The notes under the pieces: generated by a model
The model's database searches: none
The model's input: only the letters and a program-made list of their open reading frames with translations
What the model was told of the DNA's origin: nothing
Shown: one piece after another, positions 41,791 to 48,741 of the stretch
How positions within the stretch are numbered: the first letter of the stretch is position 1
Layout: every line of letters starts with the position of its first letter
Source: Methylobacterium hispanicum
GTDB taxonomy: Bacteria > Pseudomonadota > Alphaproteobacteria > Rhizobiales > Beijerinckiaceae
Reading direction: 5' to 3'
Length of the DNA: 64,000 nt
Assembly (NCBI RefSeq): GCF_022179285.1
Contig: NZ_BPQO01000027.1
Span: 33,554 to 97,553, forward strand
Translations under genes and position numbers: made by a program

Positions 41791-41806
41791 GTCCCGTTCG
41801 GCACAG
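41791..41806 (+). promoter_or_regulatory. T3SS promoter motif, site 3
   Basis: GTCCCGTTCGGCACAG preceded by T (TGT-N10-ACA), 19 bases, then CTTAAC. It is placed between sctU and the chaperone/effector pair, 48 bases before the chaperone ATG. Confidence 0.65.
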
Positions 41807-41830
41807 GCCCGGCCCGGCGAATCCGCTTAA

Positions 41831-41847
41831 CTCCCTGGACCAGGGAG
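41831..41847 (+). promoter_or_regulatory. Dyad overlapping the ribosome-binding site of the chaperone gene
   Basis: CTCCCTGG-A-CCAGGGAG, a perfect 8-bp dyad. Its right arm contains AGGGAG, the ribosome-binding site of the ATG at 41854. As RNA a six-pair hairpin with a five-base loop would hide that site; as DNA it could be an operator. Confidence 0.45.
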
Positions 41848-41853
41848 AACACG

Positions 41854-42309
41854 ATGCAGAGCGTTGACGAGGCCCTCGAAGCGATCCGCGTTCTGGCCGG
41901 GCTGCCGCGGCTGGCGCTCGACGGCGACGGACAGGTCGAACTCATCTTCGACAAGACGATCCGGGTCGCGATCGCCAAGATCGATGCGGGGAGCTTCGAA
42001 CTCTATACCGAACTGCCCGGGCTCGGGCAGGACCTCGACCGCGACGTCCTCGTGCGCCTCATGACGGCCAACTATCTCGGCGAGGCGACGGGGCCGGGAC
42101 GGCTGATGCTCGATCCGCGCGACCGCGTCGTCTGCTACGGCCAGCGGGTCGAGGTCGGGCCGCTCGACGCGGCGCAGCTCGAGGCCACCCTGCTCGGCTT
42201 CATGAAATACGTGGCCTTCCTGCGCTCGGAGGACGCCGCCGCGCTGATCCGCGGACCGCGCGAGGCCGAGGCCGCGGCGCCGGCCGGCGACCTGATGATC
42301 CGGATCTGA
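41854..42309 (+). CDS. CesT-like (class I) T3SS chaperone
   Basis: 151 residues. It has an N-terminal helix (VDEALEAIRVLAGL), strands LDGDGQVELIFDKTIRVAIAKIDAGSFELYTELPG, RDVLVRLMTANYLGEATGPGRLMLDPRDRVVCYGQRVEVGPLDAAQLEATLLGFMKYVAFLRSED, and ends GDLMIRI. This is the CesT/SicP chaperone fold with the typical conserved centre and long C-terminal helix. It is followed by one large gene, the usual chaperone-effector order. Confidence 0.85.
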   Translation: MQSVDEALEAIRVLAGLPRLALDGDGQVELIFDKTIRVAIAKIDAGSFELYTELPGLGQDLDRDVLVRLMTANYLGEATGPGRLMLDPRDRVVCYGQRVEVGPLDAAQLEATLLGFMKYVAFLRSEDAAALIRGPREAEAAAPAGDLMIRI

Positions 42310-42342
42310 CGCAGGATCCGCCACGCAGAACGGGAGAGCCCC

Positions 42343-43746
42343 ATGCTGAACGGTGTCGGTGGACAACACGCCCCGCAGATCGGCGCCGCCTCGACGGCCC
42401 CGGTTTATTCCCAGGCCCACGGCTGGCTTCACACGGTGAGCCTCGCGGACGATCCCCGGCCCCGGGCGAGCGCGGGCTTCGCCGAGACGGCCAGGGGCGT
42501 GATGCAGAGCCTCGGCCTGTCGGCCGCAAGCGCCTTCGCGTCGCTCAAGGGGAGCCTCACGGTCGCGGGCGACAAGCTCTTCGACCTCGCCGGCAAGGCC
42601 GCGCACGGCCTGGTGTCGGGTTTGAAGACGCTCGGCCGCGAGGCGGCGGCCCTGTTCGCCGACCGCGGGCCGCAGGCGGCCCCGAGCGGGCCGCGGGCGG
42701 CCCATGGCGCGCCGCAGGCGGCCGGAGCCGGGGCGACGGCGCAGCCGGCGCGGGCGGCGCCCCGGCTCCCGGTGGAACTCGACGCGCTCTTCACGAATCT
42801 CGGCATCGAGACGTTCGGCGGCGAGTCCTTCGACCCGCGCACGGCGAGCGTCGCACAGATGCACGCCTGCACCTACGCGCAGGTGAAGGCCAGCGCCGAG
42901 GGCATGAGCGACGACAAGCTCGGCTCCTTCATCCGCAACGCCAACCCCGCCTCGCAGAGCTCGCAGGCGCTGGCCCGGGACTATTCGGCGGCGGTCGCGG
43001 GCGCCGTGTCGGCCCGTCTCGAGGGCAAGCCGCCGCTGCCCTTGAGCGAGAGCGGCTACAGGACCGACAGCAGCCAGCACTACACCGAGATGGCGACGGA
43101 GACGCGTTCGCGCGGCGAGATCGCCCGGCAGGCGGTCGCCGAGCTGAAGGCCGTGCTCACCGAGCTGATGGGAGCTCCCGGAGACGCCGCCTCGATCCGC
43201 ACGGCGGCAGACCGGGTGCCGCAGGACATGAGGAACCAGCTCGGCGTGATGTTCGCGGCGATCGACGACAGCGGCGCCACGCCCGAGCAGAAGGCCGGGA
43301 TGCGCGCGCACGCGGCGCGGGACATGCTCGCCCTGCGCAGCATCAACCCGGAACTCACCGTGATGAAGCCCCCGGAGGGTCTCTCCGGCGATGCGCTCAC
43401 CGCGTTCGCGCACGCGACGCCCGTGCGCAACCGCCTCGAGATGGGGGCGGCGATCCAGAGCCTGATCAACGGGCGCGGGCTGCCCGAGAAGTTCGCGCCG
43501 GAGGTGCGCGACCTCGCGGGCGAGCTCGGCCGCGACTGGGGCGAGACCTTCCAGACCTTCGCCCGGGCCGTGGCGGAGGGGGCCGATCCGGCCGTCGTCG
43601 GGCGGGCGCGGGACGCGGGGCAGAGCAAGATCGACAGCTTCGCCCGCAACATCGCCCCGCACAACGCCGCCGTCGAGCAGGCGCGGCGCGACGACCTGCG
43701 CCGGGAATACGAGGAGAACCTCGCGCAGGCGGAATGGATGAGCTGA
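42343..43746 (+). CDS. Putative T3SS effector
   Basis: 467 residues, ATG 33 bases after the chaperone gene (GGGAGAGCC upstream). Residues 1-110 would hold the secretion signal and chaperone-binding part; 110-140 is an Ala/Pro/Gly linker. Residues 145-467 form a folded helical domain (VELDALFTNLGIETFGGESFDPRTASVAQMHACTYAQVKA..., PVRNRLEMGAAIQSLINGRGLP). It has no membrane helix and no catalytic motif I can name. The effector call rests on modular layout and chaperone linkage. Followed by a convergent gene. Confidence 0.7.
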   Translation: MLNGVGGQHAPQIGAASTAPVYSQAHGWLHTVSLADDPRPRASAGFAETARGVMQSLGLSAASAFASLKGSLTVAGDKLFDLAGKAAHGLVSGLKTLGREAAALFADRGPQAAPSGPRAAHGAPQAAGAGATAQPARAAPRLPVELDALFTNLGIETFGGESFDPRTASVAQMHACTYAQVKASAEGMSDDKLGSFIRNANPASQSSQALARDYSAAVAGAVSARLEGKPPLPLSESGYRTDSSQHYTEMATETRSRGEIARQAVAELKAVLTELMGAPGDAASIRTAADRVPQDMRNQLGVMFAAIDDSGATPEQKAGMRAHAARDMLALRSINPELTVMKPPEGLSGDALTAFAHATPVRNRLEMGAAIQSLINGRGLPEKFAPEVRDLAGELGRDWGETFQTFARAVAEGADPAVVGRARDAGQSKIDSFARNIAPHNAAVEQARRDDLRREYEENLAQAEWMS

Positions 43747-43791
43747 GGCCGGCGCTCGAGGCCGGGACCCGATCGCGGGCCCGGGCCGCCC

Positions 43792-44843
43792 TCAGGTCCT
43801 GACGGCGGCGTCCCCGCACGGGGCCCGGAAGCCCCGCCACCACGTCCGGGCCGGACCCAGCACCTCCCCCTGCCGGGCGACGGCCTCCGCCCGCCGTGCC
43901 GCGGCCCAGTCTCGCGGCGCCGCGCCGTAGCGGGCGCGAAAGCCCCGGCTGAGATGGGCCGAGCTGCCGATGCCGTGGGCCCCGGCCAGGCGCGTCAGGC
44001 TGCGCCGCTCCAGCGGGTCGGCGAGCGCGTCGCGCAGGGCGAGGAAGCGCTGCTCCTGCACGTAGGCCATCACCCCGCCGAGCGGCGCGAACAGGCGGTA
44101 GAGCGTGGCGCGGGAGATCCCGAGCGCGGCCGCGATGTCCTCCGGCGCGAGGTCCCGGTCGTCGAGCCGAGCGAGGACGAGGCGCTCGGCCCGGGCGAAC
44201 TGGCCGGCATCGAGTGCCGGACCCTCCAGTACGTCGACCGCCCGCGAGGGGTCGAGCAGGTGCCGCACGAAGCCGATCAGCTCGGCTTCGAGGGCTGGCA
44301 CGTCCGCGGGCCGCGCGCGCGGCAGGGTGCGATGCAGGAGCTCGAGGCGCGCACCGAGCAGCCGGTTTCGGGCCGGGTCGAACCGGATCGCGAGGGCGTC
44401 GGTGTCGAGCCCGCGACGAGGTGGCGCGGCACCACAAGCCCGATCGTGTCGGCAGCGAGGCGGCCGGCGAGCATGCGGCGGCGGTTGGCCACCACGACGG
44501 TGCCGGGCAGGAGCGAGGCGGTACTCCCCGCGATGTCGCCGTGGTAGCTGCCGCTCCGGCAGAACTGGAACGCGATGTGGTCGGGGGTCGGGTCGGCGAG
44601 GCGGCGGTCGCGTGCGACGTGCTGCCCGTGCCAGACGGTGCGGTTCGCCAGGAGCATGCCCACGCGGTGGACGGCGATCCCGCCCCCCGGCGCGCGGCCC
44701 TGGGCGTCGCGCGCGGCCGGCTCGATGCCGTACATCAGCCGCATCAGCGCGCGCCAGGTTTCGACGGCCTGGTCCCGGGGCTGGCCGGCCGTGCTGTAGC
44801 GCAGCACGGGCAGATCCTGTTCCGGGCCGGACGCCTGCGTCAC
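43792..44843 (-). pseudogene. AraC-family regulator gene with a frameshift
   Basis: The gene begins with GTG 44843, overlapping the sctD stop. The first about 140 codons encode an AraC-type sensing domain (HIAFQFCRSGSYHGDIAG...LLPGTVVVANRRRMLAG...IGLVVPRHLVAG). After HLVAG, around 44410-44425, the meaningful frame jumps by one base. The continuation GLDTDALAIRFDPARNRLLGARLELL...EDIAAALGISRATLYRLFAPLG...GSSAHLSRGFRARYGAAPRDW holds the two helix-turn-helix motifs and ends at 43792. Restoring the frame gives a normal about 350-residue activator. Either a broken regulator or a sequencing error; the 3' part alone could still make a DNA-binding fragment. Confidence 0.75.
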
Positions 44844-46960
44844 GGCATGATCTTCCAGCTCAGGTCCGGATCGAACACCACGGCGGTGAGGCCGGCCTTG
44901 AGCTGGAGGGCGACGCCGAGCTCGCCGATCGAGGCGACGCGGCTGGTCTGGTCGGGCGCCGCGCCCTCGTGGAGCTTGCGCCCGCCGCGGGTGAGGACGT
45001 AGCGGGCCGGCACGAGGCTCGCGCCGGTCAGGTCCAGCCCGAAGGGCGGCAGGTCGCGGGTGATGAAGCGGACGAAGGCGGGGTTGCGGCCGATCTCCCG
45101 CAGGTAGACCGAGCGCGCGGCCGCGCGCTCGCCCTCGGGCGCCCGCCGGGCGCAGGCGGCGGCGCGGGCCGGGTTCAGGGCGACCTCCAGCAGCTGGAGC
45201 TGCAGCGGTCGCTCCTGATCGGTCAGGGAGACGGCCTCGTTCGTGCTGAGAAGGTCGAGCCAGACCAGGGCCGCCACGACGTCGCGCGGGCGCAGCCGCG
45301 TGTCGGCCCAGCAGGGATCGCCCTCCGCCGCCCCGTCCTCGGCGAGGACCGGCAGGTACCAGCCGGGCGGCGCGGCGCCGGGCTTGGCCGCCGGGTCGCT
45401 GGCGCGCAGGCCGTCGAGGGCCTCCTTCAGGGCGCGGGATTTCGAATCGCCGCCGAGACGGTCCTCCCGCCAGCGCCGGAACAGGTCGCGCGTCCGGTCG
45501 CCGACCCCGTCGGCGGCCGGACGGGCCGCGGAGCCCTCCGCCTCGCCCGCGCGCGTCGCCGCGGAGCCGGCCGTTCCGGCAGCCTCGCTCGCCCCCTGCC
45601 CGTCGCGCCCGTTCGCGCCGCTCGTGCCGCTCGTGCCGCTCGTACCGTTCCGGCCGGCCATGCCGCCTTCCCCCGCGGCATCCGCCAGCACGGTCTGCGG
45701 GCGCCCCCCGGGGCGGAGCGGGCCCACCCCGCCCCGGTTGCCGGCCCCCGGCAGGATCTCGCCCGGCCGGTAGATCCCCTGGGCGAGCTGATCGGGATCG
45801 AGCGCGACCTCGCCGCCGCTGGCCGTGCCGCCGACGAGGATCGCCCGCTCGGCCCCCGGCGTCCCGGCGCCCTGCAGCTGCACGAAGGAGCGCAGCGGGA
45901 TCTCGCGGGCGAAGCGGCGGGCATAGCTCTGCAGGAATCCCACGAAGGCATCGACCTTCTCGGCCGGGATCGCGCCCGTCGCCTCGATCAGGTCGTCCAC
46001 CACGCGCAGCAACACGTAGGGCTGGATCTGCGCCGCCTGTGCCAGGCGCTCGACCTCCCCGAGCAGGCTCTGCGCCGTCCGGATCCGCGACTGGACGGCG
46101 GCCAGGCCCACGACGCGGTCCTTCACCAGATCGACGAAGCGCGCGGCCCGGCCCTCGTTCAGGATCAGCCCGTCGAGGACGAGGGTGCCGTCCTCCGAGA
46201 GCTGGAACCCGACCGGAAGCTTCTGGGCGGCGATCAGGCTCTCGATCTCGGCCCGGATGGTCTGCAGCACCCAGAGGCGGATCCGGGCGGGGATACCGGT
46301 CTTCTCGACGGCGCCGACGAGGGCGCGGCGCTCCACGGGGGTATCGACGTAGCCCGAGACGTAGACCGCCCCGTCCACCTCCTGGCGCGCCGCGATCGCG
46401 CGGCCGAACGGAAACTGGTCGAGGGCCGCCCGCGTCAGGACGAGGTCGTCGCGCCCCGCATCGGCCGTACCGGCGATCCGGGTCAGGCCGCCCCCCATCA
46501 GCAGCCAGAGCGCGAAGCCGACGAGCAGGGCGAGGGCGGCCAGCGGCATCGCGAGCGCCCGAAGCCGCCCCCCGGACAGCGGCGCAGCCGGCCGACCGGC
46601 CGTGGGGGCGGCATCGTCCTCCAGCACGGTGGCCCATTGCGAGGTCGGATGCCCGAGGGCGAAGCGCGTCGTCCCGGCGGTGACGACGTCGAGGGGCTCG
46701 ATCTCCTGGAAGCCACTCCCGGACTCGATCTGCAGGCCGGCGGCGGTCCGCAGCGCGCCCGCGGCCCCCGCCAGGGCGATCTTGCCCCCCGAGACCCGGA
46801 GCCGGGCATGGCCGGGCCGGATGCTGACGTCGATGAGCTGGATGTCGTCCTCCGGCCCCGTGCCGAGGACGTACTCGCCGGGCACGAGGGCGACCTCGAC
46901 GCCGGCCTGCATGCCGACGAGGATCTTGAGAATGACGCTGTCGGAGGCGACTTCGGCCAC
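44840..46960 (-). CDS. sctD: SctD, inner-membrane ring protein, unusually long
   Basis: 706 residues from GTG 46960. Residues 1-110 form the cytoplasmic FHA-like domain (LKILVGMQAGVEVALVPGEYVLGTGPEDDIQL.D.SIRPGHARL). A membrane helix spans about 134-157. Residues 165-400 contain periplasmic ring domains (GAVYVSGYVDTPVERRALVGAVEKTG; GTLVLDGLI). Usual SctD proteins end near 400-430. Here about 280 further residues follow: a Gly/Ser/Thr/Ala-rich linker with GTSGTSGTSG-type repeats (around 440-500), then a folded domain (RDLFRRWREDR...) of unknown nature facing the periplasm. Confidence 0.82.
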   Translation of the reverse strand: MAEVASDSVILKILVGMQAGVEVALVPGEYVLGTGPEDDIQLIDVSIRPGHARLRVSGGKIALAGAAGALRTAAGLQIESGSGFQEIEPLDVVTAGTTRFALGHPTSQWATVLEDDAAPTAGRPAAPLSGGRLRALAMPLAALALLVGFALWLLMGGGLTRIAGTADAGRDDLVLTRAALDQFPFGRAIAARQEVDGAVYVSGYVDTPVERRALVGAVEKTGIPARIRLWVLQTIRAEIESLIAAQKLPVGFQLSEDGTLVLDGLILNEGRAARFVDLVKDRVVGLAAVQSRIRTAQSLLGEVERLAQAAQIQPYVLLRVVDDLIEATGAIPAEKVDAFVGFLQSYARRFAREIPLRSFVQLQGAGTPGAERAILVGGTASGGEVALDPDQLAQGIYRPGEILPGAGNRGGVGPLRPGGRPQTVLADAAGEGGMAGRNGTSGTSGTSGANGRDGQGASEAAGTAGSAATRAGEAEGSAARPAADGVGDRTRDLFRRWREDRLGGDSKSRALKEALDGLRASDPAAKPGAAPPGWYLPVLAEDGAAEGDPCWADTRLRPRDVVAALVWLDLLSTNEAVSLTDQERPLQLQLLEVALNPARAAACARRAPEGERAAARSVYLREIGRNPAFVRFITRDLPPFGLDLTGASLVPARYVLTRGGRKLHEGAAPDQTSRVASIGELGVALQLKAGLTAVVFDPDLSWKIMP

Positions 46961-47355
46961 GGCTTAAGCTCTCGTGCGGCGCGGAAGGGCGCGGGATCAA
47001 TTCTGTGGGCGCAGGATTAGCGCGCGGTGAACCCGGCGGACGGTGAGGCCGGACGATCGGCCAATCCATGTCCGATCTCGACCGCCCGATCCAGACCCCG
47101 GCGCCGCGATCGATAGATGATCCGGGTCCTCCCCCGGAACCGTGCCCGACGGTGCCGGATCACGTCCCGGGCCCCACGCTCTCGAGCCGCCGCGATCTGT
47201 CGAGCCGCCCCACTCTACCGTTCCGCAAGGCAATTCGCCTGTCTTGAGGGCCGGCCTGAGACGCTGGATCAAAAGATTCCCGCCCCGCAACCTTGCTGTA
47301 CGGAACGCCGGCATCCTACGAGCGTACGTGACCGGACATAGTATCGCGAGAGACC
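46961..47355. other. Divergent intergenic region between sctD and an AraC gene
   Basis: About 395 bases, probably carrying the promoters of both units. It has GATC-rich patches (GATCGATAGATGATC near 47109) but no copy of the locus motif that meets the consensus. I see no gene in it. Confidence 0.4.
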
Positions 47356-48315
47356 TTGCGAGATGAGGCTTGGGGCGGAGACGTGCCGACTCCTGATCTG
47401 ACCGGGGCGAGCAACGCCTTCGAACGCGGTCCGGCGGGCCGATGCGGGCACGGACAGCCGTTCCGTCGCATCGCCGATGTCCGGATCGCCGCGGCCATGC
47501 GCTTCGCGGAGGCGCGGCTGGACACGCCGCCCACGACCGCGGCCCTCGCGGCCTCGGTCGGCCTGTCGCAGTTCCACTTCCTGAGGCTGTTCCAGACGCG
47601 GACCGGCGAGACGGTGAGCGACTACATCCGCCGCATCCGGCTGGACGCGGCGGCCCTGCATCTGCGCGGGTCGCGGGAGCCGATCGTGGCCATCGCCCTA
47701 GCGGTGGGGTACGGCAGCCAGGCCGCCTTCACCCGCGCCTTCACCGGACGCTTCGGCCGCTCCCCGGCGAGCTACCGGCGCGCCGCGGGCCGCGGCACGG
47801 GCGCCGTCGATCCCGGGACCTTGCGGACCGTCGCGATCCGCAGGGTCGCGGCCATCACCTGCCTCGGCCGGCGCTATCTCGGATCCGGGTGCGACGCCCA
47901 CGTGCAGTGGCGCGACTTCCTCCAGGACCTGCCGCCCGATCTCGGCACCGGCCCCGACCGCCGCCTCCTGCGGGTCGTCCACGACGACCCGCGCATCACG
48001 CCGCCCGAACAGATCCGGGTCGATTGCTGTCTTGTCCACGCGGCCCTGCCGTCCGAGATCCGGGCGCTGGCGGGGCGCGGGATCCACGCCTTCGAGACGG
48101 GCGCGGGCATGTACGCGGTCATCCCGGAGGCGGAGGCACCCGGGAGCGCCTCCGCCCGGTACGATGTCATCGACGGCTGGTTGGCCCAGCAGGAGCGCTA
48201 TCGTCCCCGCGGCACGGGCTGCCTCGAATTCCATGCCGGAGCGGAGACGCCGGCGGACGGTCGCGCCCGCGAGCTCTTCGTACCGGTGCGTACCGCCGGC
48301 GGGGATGCGGCCTGA
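47356..48315 (+). CDS. AraC-family regulator with GyrI-like C-terminal domain
   Basis: 319 residues if started at TTG 47356; GTG 47383 is an alternative. Two helix-turn-helix motifs at about 50-140 (TTAALAASVGLSQFHFLRLFQTRTGETVSDYIRRIRLDAAA and IVAIALAVGYGSQAAFTRAFTGRFGRSPASYRR). They are followed by a GyrI/Rob-like small-molecule-binding domain (LRTVAIRRVAAITCLGRRYLG...IRVDCCLVHAAL...GMYAVIPE...CLEFHAGAE). This order (HTH first, ligand domain second) differs from ExsA-type T3SS activators. It sits between sctD and sctC and may regulate them, but could equally be unrelated. Confidence 0.8.
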   Translation: MRDEAWGGDVPTPDLTGASNAFERGPAGRCGHGQPFRRIADVRIAAAMRFAEARLDTPPTTAALAASVGLSQFHFLRLFQTRTGETVSDYIRRIRLDAAALHLRGSREPIVAIALAVGYGSQAAFTRAFTGRFGRSPASYRRAAGRGTGAVDPGTLRTVAIRRVAAITCLGRRYLGSGCDAHVQWRDFLQDLPPDLGTGPDRRLLRVVHDDPRITPPEQIRVDCCLVHAALPSEIRALAGRGIHAFETGAGMYAVIPEAEAPGSASARYDVIDGWLAQQERYRPRGTGCLEFHAGAETPADGRARELFVPVRTAGGDAA

Positions 48316-48633
48316 ACCCGAGCTGATCCGCCACAGCAGGATCGGTGAAGACAGGGCGCGGGCGAGATGCTGGATAGGAAGGCCGCCCCGCGCAGCGCCC
48401 GCCGGACGTCAGGTCAGGCGCCGGCCCCACGCAAGCGTCGCGCACACATCCCAGATCCGCGCGCATCGATCGCGACGGCTCTTCTGAGCCAATATTGCGA
48501 CGTGCCATCTGCACAAGCGCATAGAACCTAACATCGCGTTGATCGATCCTGCGTTTCTGCAGAAATTCTGATCATGGTTAGCGGCTTGTTAAGAAGTGCA
48601 GCCTAACCCCGGAGGCTGAGCCTTCAGGGCTTT

Positions 48634-48675
48634 CCGCCGCCCCGACCGTCCGACCGCGGACGGTCGGGGCGGCGG
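48634..48675 (+). promoter_or_regulatory. Perfect 18-bp hairpin in the sctC leader
   Basis: Two 18-base arms, GC-rich and perfectly complementary, around a six-base loop (GACCGC), ending 66 bases before the sctC ATG. No T-run follows, so it is more likely a leader structure (mRNA stability or attenuation) than a simple terminator. Just upstream, at about 48576-48610, GGTTAGCGGCT pairs imperfectly with AGCCTAACC. The rest of 48316-48741 shows no gene. Confidence 0.55.
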
Positions 48676-48741
48676 AGACGCATCGCGGGATCCGGACCTG
48701 CCGGCGCCCTCTCCCTGGCGAAGAGTCGATCAACCGATCCG

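Noticed and set aside
41791..41830. GGCAC in the promoter motif as a sigma-54 -24 element
   Set aside because: No TGC follows at the -12 position in any of the five sites.
47290..47312. TTCCGTACAG on the minus strand as a sixth copy of the T3SS motif
   Set aside because: Left half does not match and no -10-like hexamer lies 19 bases downstream.
46997..47314. 105-codon frame upstream of sctD on the minus strand
   Set aside because: Arg/Gly/Pro-rich, no ribosome-binding site and no family pattern; treated as promoter region.
30964..48741. Search for PIP boxes (TTCGB-N15-TTCGB) or HrpL boxes (GGAACC-N16-CCAC)
   Set aside because: No convincing pair found in the intergenic regions, despite the AraC genes.
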